16,975 nt of DNA from Deltaproteobacteria bacterium. GTDB taxonomy: Bacteria > Myxococcota_A > UBA9160 > JAFDET01. Below, one piece after another: positions 7,912-16,597 of the stretch; position 1 is the first letter of the stretch, and each line of letters starts with the position of its first letter. The stretch is taken from contig JAFDET010000025.1 in the NCBI GenBank assembly GCA_019310195.1, forward strand, positions 1 to 16,975. The letters run 5' to 3'. Position numbers and translations under genes: made by a program. The notes under the pieces were generated by a model. It was given only the letters and a program-made list of their open reading frames with translations, ran no database searches and had not been told where the DNA came from.

Positions 7912-9723
7912 TCCGGCCCCGACCGAGTTCAGCTCGACGGGCTCGGCGCCCTGCGCCGCAGCCACTCCTGTTCTGCCCTGCGCGCCGCCCACGTGGGGGA
8001 CGAGGTCGTGGTGGCCGGCTGGGTCCACAGCCGTCGCGACCACGGCGGCGTGATCTTCATCGATCTGCGCGACTCCAGCGGCCTGGTACAGGTGGTGTTC
8101 CGCCCGGACGTCGAGTCCGAGGCCCACGCCCGCGCCCACCAGATCCGCTCCGAGTTCGTGATCGCTGCGCGCGGGGTGGTGGAGCGTCGCTCCGAGGACA
8201 CCATCAATCCCAACCTGCCCACGGGCGAGATCGAGATCTCGGTGCAGGAGCTTCGCCTGCTCAACACGGCGACGCCGCCTCCCTTCCCCATCGAAGAGGA
8301 GGTGGAAGCCGAGGAGACCGTACGGCTGCGCCACCGCATCCACGACCTGCGCCGGCCGCCGCTGCAGCGTGCACTGCGCCTGCGCGATGGGCTGATGCGC
8401 TCGGTGCGCCGGACGCTGTCGGACCTGGACTTCGTGGATGTGGAGACGCCGGTGCTGGCGAAGGCCACCCCGGAAGGGGCGCGTGACTTCCTGGTTCCGA
8501 GCCGCATGCACGCGGGCCAGTTCTACGCGCTGCCCCAGTCGCCCCAGCTGCTGAAGCAGCTTCTCGTGATCGGCGGCTTCGACCGCTACTACCAGATCGC
8601 CCACTGCTTCCGGGACGAGGACCTGCGCGCCGACCGCCAGTTCGAGTTCACCCAGCTCGACCTGGAGATGGCCTTCGTGGGTGTGGACGACGTGCTCCAG
8701 GTGCTGGAGGAAGTGACGACGCGGGCCTTCGCGGACGTGCTCGAGCTGGAGCTGCCGCGGCCGTTCCGCCGCATGCCCTACAGCGAGGCCATGGAGCGCT
8801 TCGGGATCGATCGTCCCGACACCCGCATCCAGCTCGAACTCGTGGACCTGACCGACGTCTTCCAGCAGAGCGAGTTCCGCGCCTTCCGCGGCGCCGTGGA
8901 TGCCGGCGGGATCGTCAAGTGCCTGCCGGTCCACGCTGCAGACGCGCTGTCGCGTGGCGACGTGGATCGCCTGGAGTCGTTCGCCAAGAAGGAGCTGGGC
9001 GCACGCGGCCTGGCCTGGGTGCGGGTCACCGGCGATGGAACCTGGCAGTCGCCGATCGTGAAGTTCTTCTCAGACGCCGAGCGCTCCTCGATTGCCGAGC
9101 GCACCGGGGCCCAGCCCGGCTCGCTGCTCCTGTTTCAGGCCGACGCGGCGCCCCGGGCCAATGCCATCCTGGCGCGGCTGCGCAGCGACCTGGGCCATCG
9201 CCTGGGCCGCATGGACGACCGCCCCTGGGACGTGCTCTTCGTGGTGGAGTTCCCGCTGCTGGAGCGCGAGGAGGACGGAACGCTCACCTACGCGCACATG
9301 CCCTTCGTCGCGCCGGTGGACGAAGACCTGCCCCTCCTGGAGACCGATCCCGAGCGGGTGCGGGGCACCCACTACGACCTGATCGCCAATGGGGTCGAGC
9401 TCGGCTCGGGCAGCCTGCGAAATCACCGCAGCGATGTGCAGCGCCGCATCCTCGAGATCCTCGGCTACGGCGAGGCGGACATGGAGCAGCGCTTCGGTTT
9501 TCTGCTCAACTCCCTGGACGCCGGCGCGCCGCCTCACGGAGGCTTCGCCTACGGCTACGACCGGCTCGCGCTGCTGATGGCCGGAGGCGAGAGCTTGCGC
9601 GACGTCATTGCGTTCCCCAAGTCCCAGCGAGGACTGGACCTCTTCCTCGAGGCTCCGAGCGAGATCCCCGACGCCCAGCTCGAGGAGCTCGGTCTGCGCG
9701 TGCGGAAGGGGCGGCGCTCGTGA
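7909..9723 (+). CDS. aspS: aspartyl-tRNA synthetase, bacterial type, likely non-discriminating
   Basis: This 604-residue class IIb synthetase charges tRNA-Asp (and perhaps tRNA-Asn) with aspartate. An N-terminal OB-fold anticodon-binding domain (GWVHSRRDHGG, 37-47) is followed by the flipping loop TPEGARDFLVPSR (187-199). Motif 2 is FRDEDLRADRQ (234-244) and a GAD insertion lies in the middle. Motif 3, GFAYGYDR, ends at Arg552, followed by DVIAFPKSQ. TTG is the only usual start codon between the in-frame TGA of the preceding gene (7852-7854) and the conserved domain, so the start is well fixed. It has a Shine-Dalgarno seven bases upstream, within a hairpin. The N-terminus is about 14 residues longer than I recall for the Pseudomonas enzyme. 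His45 matches the residue linked to relaxed tRNA specificity in the Pseudomonas enzyme, which suggests Asn-tRNA is made through a GatCAB amidotransferase. glpA follows ten bases later. Confidence 0.97.
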   Translation: MSGPDRVQLDGLGALRRSHSCSALRAAHVGDEVVVAGWVHSRRDHGGVIFIDLRDSSGLVQVVFRPDVESEAHARAHQIRSEFVIAARGVVERRSEDTINPNLPTGEIEISVQELRLLNTATPPPFPIEEEVEAEETVRLRHRIHDLRRPPLQRALRLRDGLMRSVRRTLSDLDFVDVETPVLAKATPEGARDFLVPSRMHAGQFYALPQSPQLLKQLLVIGGFDRYYQIAHCFRDEDLRADRQFEFTQLDLEMAFVGVDDVLQVLEEVTTRAFADVLELELPRPFRRMPYSEAMERFGIDRPDTRIQLELVDLTDVFQQSEFRAFRGAVDAGGIVKCLPVHAADALSRGDVDRLESFAKKELGARGLAWVRVTGDGTWQSPIVKFFSDAERSSIAERTGAQPGSLLLFQADAAPRANAILARLRSDLGHRLGRMDDRPWDVLFVVEFPLLEREEDGTLTYAHMPFVAPVDEDLPLLETDPERVRGTHYDLIANGVELGSGSLRNHRSDVQRRILEILGYGEADMEQRFGFLLNSLDAGAPPHGGFAYGYDRLALLMAGGESLRDVIAFPKSQRGLDLFLEAPSEIPDAQLEELGLRVRKGRRS

Positions 9724-9742
9724 GCCGCGTCCGGTGAGCCGC
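9720..9742 (+). repeat. direct repeat GTGAGCCGC forming a five-codon mini-ORF between aspS and glpA
   Basis: GTGAGCCGC occurs at 9720-9728 and again at 9734-9742, 14 bases apart. The first copy's GTG overlaps the aspS stop as GTGA. It opens a five-codon frame (V-S-R-V-R) that ends in the TGA of the second GTGA (9735-9737). The second GTG is the glpA start. This looks like a small tandem duplication. It could relay ribosomes from aspS to glpA, which has no recognisable Shine-Dalgarno. Expression of the mini-ORF is speculative. Confidence 0.45.
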
Positions 9743-11386
9743 ACGCCGAGCTTCCAGGTTCTCGTCATCGGCGGCGGCATCAACGGTGCCGGTGTCGCCC
9801 GGGACCTGGCCATGCGCGGCGTGCGCGTGGCCCTGGTCGAGAAGGGCGAGCTCGGCGGCGGTACCACCTGGGCTTCATCCGGGATGATCCACGGGGGGCT
9901 GCGTTACCTCCAGAACGATCCCGAGGTCACGTACCACTCGTGCCTCGACTCGGGTGCCATCCAGCGGATCGCCCCGCACCTGATCTTCCGCATACCCTTC
10001 CTGATGCCGGTCTTCCGCGAGGACCCCATCGGCCCGGAGCTGGTCGAGGTGGGTCTCGAGATGTACGACCGCTACCAGCCCCTCAAGAACGGTCGGCCCC
10101 ATACGCGACTGACGCGCGAGCAGGCCCTGCGCCTGGAGCCCGCCCTGTCTCCGCGCATCGACTGTGCGTTCACGCTCGACGAATGGGGCGTCGACGCCGC
10201 ACGGCTGGTGATGCTGAACGCGCTGGACGCCGCCGAGCGTGGCGCCGAGGTGCACACCCATCACGAGGTCTGCGAGCTGATCCGCGAGGGTGGGACCGGC
10301 CGGGTCCGCGGCGCTCGTGTCCGCGACCGCCTGAGCGGCGAGATTCGCGACCTGGAGGCGGAGCTCACCCTCAACTGCACCGGGCCGTGGGCGTCGCAGC
10401 TGGCCGCCCTGGCGGGGGTGGAGCTGCGCCTGCGCCCGGCCAAGGGCATCCACCTGGTCTTCGAGCGCCGCGTCTCCGACGCGGCCATCTACGCGCGCGG
10501 CATCGATGGGCGCGACATGTTCATGTTTCCGCACGAGCAGAACAGCATGGCGGGGACGACCGACGACGACTTCTACGGCGACCTGGACCGCATGGAGGTC
10601 ACCGAGGACGAGATCCGTTACGTGCTCCAGGCCATGGAGCGCTCGATCCCGGGCATCCGCCGGCATCGGATCCTCCACAGCATCGCAGCCGTGCGTCCCA
10701 CGCTCTACGACTTCGGCTCGTACGAGGACGACCTGTCCCGCGATTACGCGGTGATCGATCACGGCCCGCGCGATGGTGTGCCCGGTTTCTGGAGCCTGGC
10801 CGGCGGCAAGCTGGCCGCCTACCGGCTGATGGCCGAGGACGCCTGCGACCGTCTGTGCACCGCGCTGGGAATCGAGGAGCCGTGCCGGACCGCTACGTCG
10901 CCGCTGCCCGGCGGCGATGAGGCGCCGGACATCGGTGCGCTGACGCGCCGCTTCCGCCTGGATTGGCCGGCTGCGCTGCGGGTCGGCTTTCGCCATGGCT
11001 CGCGCAGCGGCGCGGTGCTGGCGGAGCGGCCCGAGCCGCGGACCCTGTGCGCCTGCGAGCCCGTGACCGATGCGGAGCTCGCACACGTGGCGCGGTACGA
11101 GGGCGTGCGCCGGCTCACGGACTGCACCCTGCGCGTGCGTCTGGGGCTGGGAGCGTGCCAGGGCGCCGGCTGTGCCGGCGCAGCCGGGGAGGTGCTGGCC
11201 GAGGCGCTGGGCTGGGACGCGAAGCGCACGGCAGCCGAGGTGGCCGAGTTCGCGGCGGAGCGCTGGCGTGCCGTGGCGCCGGCCCTGTCCGGCGCCCAGC
11301 TCGCGGCCATGGAAGTCCACCGGGCCGTGCACCGCGGTGCGCGGCCCTGGAGCGCGCCCGAGCCGGGCACGGTGAGCCGGCCGTGA
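9734..11386 (+). CDS. glpA: glycerol-3-phosphate dehydrogenase FAD subunit A, with C-terminal BFD-like [2Fe-2S] domain
   Basis: This 550-residue flavoprotein would oxidise sn-glycerol-3-phosphate to dihydroxyacetone phosphate. The N-terminus carries the Rossmann FAD motif VIGGGINGAG (11-20). GTTWASSGMIHGGLRYL, typical of GlpD/GlpA, follows, and the conserved AAVRP Arg is present later. After the DAO-type fold comes a BFD-like domain with Cys439, Cys441, Cys475 and Cys480 (CxC, then CQGAGC). This places a [2Fe-2S] cluster as in E. coli GlpA and separates it from GlpD, which lacks this domain. The GTG at 9734 is used because the FAD motif follows at once and no better start exists. The upstream open frame overlaps aspS and is not needed. 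No clear Shine-Dalgarno is present, so translational coupling to aspS is likely. The stop overlaps the glpB start. Confidence 0.94.
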   Translation: MSRTPSFQVLVIGGGINGAGVARDLAMRGVRVALVEKGELGGGTTWASSGMIHGGLRYLQNDPEVTYHSCLDSGAIQRIAPHLIFRIPFLMPVFREDPIGPELVEVGLEMYDRYQPLKNGRPHTRLTREQALRLEPALSPRIDCAFTLDEWGVDAARLVMLNALDAAERGAEVHTHHEVCELIREGGTGRVRGARVRDRLSGEIRDLEAELTLNCTGPWASQLAALAGVELRLRPAKGIHLVFERRVSDAAIYARGIDGRDMFMFPHEQNSMAGTTDDDFYGDLDRMEVTEDEIRYVLQAMERSIPGIRRHRILHSIAAVRPTLYDFGSYEDDLSRDYAVIDHGPRDGVPGFWSLAGGKLAAYRLMAEDACDRLCTALGIEEPCRTATSPLPGGDEAPDIGALTRRFRLDWPAALRVGFRHGSRSGAVLAERPEPRTLCACEPVTDAELAHVARYEGVRRLTDCTLRVRLGLGACQGAGCAGAAGEVLAEALGWDAKRTAAEVAEFAAERWRAVAPALSGAQLAAMEVHRAVHRGARPWSAPEPGTVSRP

Positions 11387-12744
11387 CCGGGCAGCCGCAC
11401 GCCGCGGTGGTGGTGGGCGGCGGTCTGGCCGGCGCTGCGGCGGCCCTGGTGCTGGCAGAGCGCGGGGTGGTCACTCGGCTGGTCCGCAGCGGCCCCGGGG
11501 CGACGGCGCTCTCCTGGGGGAGCCTGGACGTGGCCGGGGCGTCGCCGGACCCGGTCGGGTTGCCTTGGCGCGACCCGGTGCGCAGCCATCCGCTGAGCCC
11601 CGGCGAGCGGCTCGCCTACCTGCTCAATGCCCGCCGCGCGCATCCCTACGGCGCGCTCTTCCCCGAGAGGGATGCGGGCCGCGCGGTGCGCGCGGTCAAG
11701 GAGGCGACGGCGGCACTGGACGCCTGGCTGCGTCCCGCCGGAGCCGGTCTGGAGGGCAGTCTCGACGAGAGTCGCCTGCTCGCCAACGTGCGCGGGGCGG
11801 TGCGGGTGAGCGACTTCGCAATGGTCGAGGCGGCCGCGGGTGACCTGGGCCGCGCCGCCGGCGTGGTGCTGGGCGACGTGCCGGGCCTGTCCGGCTTCAG
11901 CGCTCCCGCCGTGGCTCGCGCGCTTGGGGCCGAGCTGGCCGCCCTGGGCGTCCCCTGTCCCCCGATCCGCGTGGTGCGCCTGGAGTTGCCGGAGGGGCTG
12001 CAATCCCTGGCGGCTCGGCCGGCCCGCCTGGCGGCGGCCCTGGACGATCCGGCTGCGACCGCGGAGCTGGCCCGCAGCGTGCGCGGCCAGGCCGCCGAGG
12101 GACGTACGCTGCTCCTGCCGCCGATTCTCGGCCTCTCCCGCACGCACTCCGTGTGCCGGGCCCTGTGTGAGCAGGCGGGCGGTCCTGTGGCGGAGCTGCT
12201 CGGAGCCCCGCCGTGGAGCCCCGCGGGTCTGCGACTGGACCGCGCGCTGGGCGCGGCGCTGGAGCGAGCGGGCGTCGAAGTGCGGACCGCGCGTGCCAGC
12301 GGGCTGCGGGGCGAGCTCGGGCGGATTGCGCAGGTGGAGCTGGAGGGCGAGGCCGCCCTGGAAGCCGACGCCGTGGTGCTTGCCACCGGCCGCTTCGTCG
12401 GTGGTGGCCTCAGCGAGCGTGACGACGCGGTGGTCGAGAGCCTGGCCGGCCTGCCCGTCTTCGACGACCGAGGCCGGCGGCTGGACGGCCGACCCGGACG
12501 CGGGCAGCTGCGGCGTCGCTACGCCGATCCGCAGCCCCTCTTCGGCGCCGGCGTGCGCACCGACGGTCGGCTGCGACCGTTGGGCCCCGATCAGCACCCG
12601 CTGTGGTCCAACCTGGTGGCGGCCGGCGAGATCCTGGGCGGCTTCGACCCGGCGCTCCAGCGCACCGGCCTCGGCGTCGCGCTGCTCTCGGGCGTGCGCG
12701 CGGGCGAGGAGGCGGCGCATCTGGCCGGGGAGGCGCTGCGATGA
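11383..12744 (+). CDS. glpB: glycerol-3-phosphate dehydrogenase subunit B (flavoprotein)
   Basis: This 453-residue protein begins at a GTG that overlaps the glpA stop in a GTGA, a typical coupling junction. The N-terminus has a dinucleotide-binding VVVGGGLAGAAAAL (9-22). A GATALSWGSLDV segment (39-50) is like the serine-rich start of GlpB in E. coli. The C-terminal part has VVLATGRFVGGGL, then a GAGVRTDGRLRP segment and AAGEILGGFDP, matching the GlpB FAD domain. In E. coli, GlpB pairs with GlpA and passes electrons towards GlpC and the quinone pool. The length is slightly above the usual ~420 residues. An upstream extension of the frame is only a shadow of glpA. The ATGA overlap with the next gene makes glpA, glpB and the Fe-S gene one unit. 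Confidence 0.9.
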   Translation: MTGQPHAAVVVGGGLAGAAAALVLAERGVVTRLVRSGPGATALSWGSLDVAGASPDPVGLPWRDPVRSHPLSPGERLAYLLNARRAHPYGALFPERDAGRAVRAVKEATAALDAWLRPAGAGLEGSLDESRLLANVRGAVRVSDFAMVEAAAGDLGRAAGVVLGDVPGLSGFSAPAVARALGAELAALGVPCPPIRVVRLELPEGLQSLAARPARLAAALDDPAATAELARSVRGQAAEGRTLLLPPILGLSRTHSVCRALCEQAGGPVAELLGAPPWSPAGLRLDRALGAALERAGVEVRTARASGLRGELGRIAQVELEGEAALEADAVVLATGRFVGGGLSERDDAVVESLAGLPVFDDRGRRLDGRPGRGQLRRRYADPQPLFGAGVRTDGRLRPLGPDQHPLWSNLVAAGEILGGFDPALQRTGLGVALLSGVRAGEEAAHLAGEALR

Positions 12745-13196
12745 GGGGCTACCGGGGCTTCCTGCGCGAGTTCAACCGCACCGGGACCCTGCGGGCGCTG
12801 TCGCTGCAGCTGCGCGTCGGCGCGCGGCACGTGGTGCGCCGCGCCCTGCGTCGGGACGAGGCGGACGCCGAGCAGCTCTTCCTGGACAACTACCGTGACG
12901 ACGGCCTGCGTCGCCCGGAACCCGAGATGCGCGGGCTGCAACTGGCAGCCGAGGCCTGTCTGGTGTGCGGCCTCTGCTCGGGAGCGTGCGCCCAGGCCGG
13001 GGGCGCGCCGCTCCTGGATCCGCGCGACGCCGTCCTGTCCGGCGCGCGGCTGGCCATCGACGTGCGCCGCCTGGGACTTCGCGAGGTGGCGTCGGCCTGC
13101 GCGGCGTGCCGTGCGTGCGAGTCCGTCTGCCCGGCGCGGATTCCCATCGCGTCGGTCCAAGAGGCGTTGGCCTCCCTCGGGGAAGAAGCGCCGTAA
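12741..13196 (+). CDS. short GlpC-like/HdrC-like 4Fe-4S dicluster electron-transfer subunit
   Basis: This 151-residue protein starts at an ATG that overlaps the glpB stop as ATGA. Residues 73-83 (Cys73, 76, 79, 83) and 120-131 (Cys120, 123, 126, 130 then Pro) are two CxxCxxCxxxC motifs. They predict two [4Fe-4S] clusters in a ferredoxin-like domain, as in the N-terminal part of GlpC or in HdrC. E. coli GlpC is about 396 residues and carries two additional Cys-rich CCG domains; these are absent. The C-terminus ends soon after the second cluster, with a normal TAA. There is no frameshift signature, because the following DNA encodes icd. The N-terminal 60 residues are Arg-rich without a membrane segment. 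By position it should carry electrons from GlpA/GlpB to the quinone pool or another acceptor. Whether it can reach the membrane without the CCG domains is unknown. Confidence 0.85.
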   Translation: MRGYRGFLREFNRTGTLRALSLQLRVGARHVVRRALRRDEADAEQLFLDNYRDDGLRRPEPEMRGLQLAAEACLVCGLCSGACAQAGGAPLLDPRDAVLSGARLAIDVRRLGLREVASACAACRACESVCPARIPIASVQEALASLGEEAP

Positions 13197-13236
13197 CATG
13201 GCGAGGGCGCGGCGAATCCGGTATCCACCGGGCGCC

Positions 13237-14463
<1,227 letters not shown>

Positions 14464-14485
14464 ACCCTAGACGAGGAGACCCCCC

Positions 14486-15415
14486 ATGGCGCGACCGAAG
14501 ATCGCTCTGATCGGCGGAGGCAACATCGGCGGCGTATTGGCCCAGGAGGCGGCATTCCGCGAGCTGGGCGACGTCGTCATCTTCGACGTGGTCGAGGACA
14601 TGCCCCAGGGCAAGGCCCTGGACATGGCCGAGGGCGCGCCGCTGGTCAACGCCGACGCGGACATCCAGGGCACCAACGACTACGCCGGCATCGCCGGCGC
14701 CGACGTGGTGATCATCACCGCCGGCCTGGCCCGCAAGCCGGGCATGAGCCGAGACGACCTCCTCGCCACCAACCTGAAGATCATGAAGCAGGTGGCCGAG
14801 GGTGTACGCGACAGCGCGCCCGACGCATTCGTGATCGTGATCTCCAATCCCCTCGACGCCATGGTCTACACCTTCAAGGAGGTGTCGGGCTTCCCGAAAA
14901 ACCGCGTCGTCGGCATGGCGGGCGTGCTCGACTCGGCGCGCTTCCGCGCCTTCGTTGCCTGGGAGCTGGGCGTCTCGGTGCAGGACGTGACGGCCCTGGT
15001 GCTGGGCGGACACGGCGACACCATGGTGCCGCTGATCCGCTACTGCACCGTCGCCGGCATCCCGGTGCAGACGATGATCTCCGACGAGCGGCTCGAGGAG
15101 ATCGTGGAGCGCACCAAGAAGGCGGGCGGCGAGGTCGTGGGCCTGCTCAAGACCGGATCCGCCTTCGTGTCGCCGGCGCTCTCGGCCATGGAGATGGTCG
15201 AGGCCCACCTCAAGGACAAGAAGCGGGTACTCGCTTGCGCCTGCCTCCTGGAGGGCGAGTACGGCGTGGACGGTCTCTACGTGGGCGTGCCGTGCGTGAT
15301 CGGCGAGGGCGGCGTGGAGCGCGTCATCGAGGTGGAGCTCAACGAGGACGAGCGCAAGCAGTTCGACGCCTCGCTGGACCACGTGCGCACCCTGGTCGAG
15401 CAGATCCAGATCTGA
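14486..15415 (+). CDS. mdh: malate dehydrogenase, lactate-dehydrogenase-like type
   Basis: This 309-residue NAD-dependent enzyme oxidises malate to oxaloacetate. The Rossmann motif GGGNIGG (10-16) is followed by Asp34 at the end of the second strand, which favours NAD over NADP. Arg83 and Arg89 in ARKPGMSR mark malate specificity; lactate dehydrogenases usually have Gln at the first position. Asn121 (NPLDAM), Asp149 with Arg152 (VLDSARF) and His176 (GGHGD) complete the catalytic set. The start ATG has GAGGAG (14473-14478) seven bases upstream, so it is secure. The gene is between icd and sucC with 22 and 12 bases of spacing, consistent with a TCA operon. The family is the LDH-like tetrameric MDH common in Deltaproteobacteria and many other lineages, not the E. 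coli type. Confidence 0.96.
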   Translation: MARPKIALIGGGNIGGVLAQEAAFRELGDVVIFDVVEDMPQGKALDMAEGAPLVNADADIQGTNDYAGIAGADVVIITAGLARKPGMSRDDLLATNLKIMKQVAEGVRDSAPDAFVIVISNPLDAMVYTFKEVSGFPKNRVVGMAGVLDSARFRAFVAWELGVSVQDVTALVLGGHGDTMVPLIRYCTVAGIPVQTMISDERLEEIVERTKKAGGEVVGLLKTGSAFVSPALSAMEMVEAHLKDKKRVLACACLLEGEYGVDGLYVGVPCVIGEGGVERVIEVELNEDERKQFDASLDHVRTLVEQIQI

Positions 15416-15427
15416 GCGGAAGGGCCG

Positions 15428-16597
15428 ATGAACGTCCACGAGTACCAGGCGAAGGAACTGCTGCGCCGCTACGGCGTCGCCGTGCCCGAGGGCCAGCTGG
15501 CTACGACACCGGCCGAGGCGGAGGTGGCCGCAAGGGCGCTGGGCTCCGACGTGGTCGTGGTCAAGGCCCAGGTCCACGCGGGCGGCCGCGGCAAGGGCGG
15601 CGGTATCAAGCTCGCGAAGTCCGCGGCGGAGGCCAAGCAGGCCGCCAGCGAGATCCTGGGCATGACGCTGGTGACCCACCAGACCGGGTCCGAGGGCAAG
15701 CTGGTGCGCTCGGTCTATGTGGAGGCGGGCTCCGCCATTGCGCGGGAGCTCTACCTGGCCGTGGTGCTGGACCGCGCCACCGAGAAGCTGGCGGTGATCG
15801 CGTCCACGGAAGGCGGGATGGAGATCGAGGAGGTCGCGGCGAAGACGCCGGAGAAGATCCTCACCGAGTCGGTGGATCCCAACCACGGGCTGCAGTCGTT
15901 CCAGGCGCGCAAGCTGGGCTTCGGGCTCGGTCTGGATGCCGAGCAGGTCAAGCGCTTCGACGCCTTCCTGGCCGGGCTCTACCGCCTGTTCGTGGAGAAG
16001 GACTGCTCGTTGGCGGAGATCAACCCGCTGGTGGTCACCGAGGACGGCGAGATCCTGGCCCTGGACTGCAAGCTCAACTTCGACGACAGCGCGCTGTACC
16101 GGAATGCGGACGTGCGCGAGCTCTACGATCCCGAGGAAGAAGACGCGCGCGAGAGCGCCGCCAAGGAACTCGACCTGGCCTACGTGGGCCTGAACGGCAG
16201 CATCGGCTGCATGGTGAACGGAGCCGGACTGGCCATGGCCACCCTGGACATGATCACCGTGTGCGGCGGCTCGCCGGCCAACTTCCTGGACTGCGGCGGC
16301 GGCGTGGACAAGGACAAGGTGACGGCGGCCTTCAAGCTCATCCTCCAGGACGAGAACGTGAAGGCCATCCTGGTGAACATCTTCGGCGGCATCGTGCGCT
16401 GCGACCTCATCGCCGAGGGCGTGGTGGCGGGCGCCGAGGAGGTCGGCCTGGCGGTGCCGCTGGTGGTGCGGCTCCAGGGAACCAATGCGGAGGAGGGTCG
16501 CAAGATCCTGGCGGAGTCGGATCTCTCCATCGTCGCTGCGGAGACCCTGCGCGAAGCCGGCGAGAAGGCCGTGTCCGCGGTCGGGAGCGCATCGTGA
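15428..16597 (+). CDS. sucC: succinyl-CoA synthetase beta subunit
   Basis: This 389-residue ATP-grasp subunit carries the nucleotide-binding half of succinyl-CoA ligase. It provides substrate-level phosphorylation from succinyl-CoA. The N-terminus MNVHEYQAKELL is highly typical. Lys46 with AQVHAGGRGKGGG (47-59) forms the nucleotide site. Glu197, Asn199 (AEINP) and Asp213 are Mg-binding or active-site positions. NGAGLAMATLDM (264-275) and NIFGGIVRCD (317-326) form the phosphate-binding part of the C-terminal domain. The segment LDCGGGVDKDKV differs from the commoner LDVGGGATKERV, a mild divergence. The ATG has GGAAGGG (15418-15424) just upstream. The stop overlaps the sucD start in a GTGA, as expected for a stoichiometric heterodimer or heterotetramer. 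NDP specificity (ADP or GDP) cannot be decided here. Confidence 0.97.
   Translation: MNVHEYQAKELLRRYGVAVPEGQLATTPAEAEVAARALGSDVVVVKAQVHAGGRGKGGGIKLAKSAAEAKQAASEILGMTLVTHQTGSEGKLVRSVYVEAGSAIARELYLAVVLDRATEKLAVIASTEGGMEIEEVAAKTPEKILTESVDPNHGLQSFQARKLGFGLGLDAEQVKRFDAFLAGLYRLFVEKDCSLAEINPLVVTEDGEILALDCKLNFDDSALYRNADVRELYDPEEEDARESAAKELDLAYVGLNGSIGCMVNGAGLAMATLDMITVCGGSPANFLDCGGGVDKDKVTAAFKLILQDENVKAILVNIFGGIVRCDLIAEGVVAGAEEVGLAVPLVVRLQGTNAEEGRKILAESDLSIVAAETLREAGEKAVSAVGSAS

Noticed and set aside
10963..11382. Upstream extension of the glpB frame into glpA
   Set aside because: The residues before the GTG at 11383 are low-complexity shadow of glpA, and the dinucleotide-binding motif starts right after that GTG.
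10819..12720. 633-residue minus-strand frame opposite glpA and glpB
   Set aside because: High-GC antisense shadow; the plus strand carries GlpA and GlpB motifs throughout.
13198..13236. Separate small peptide gene between the Fe-S gene and icd
   Set aside because: The ATG at 13198 is in frame with icd and has no stop before it, so it is an alternative icd start and not a separate gene.
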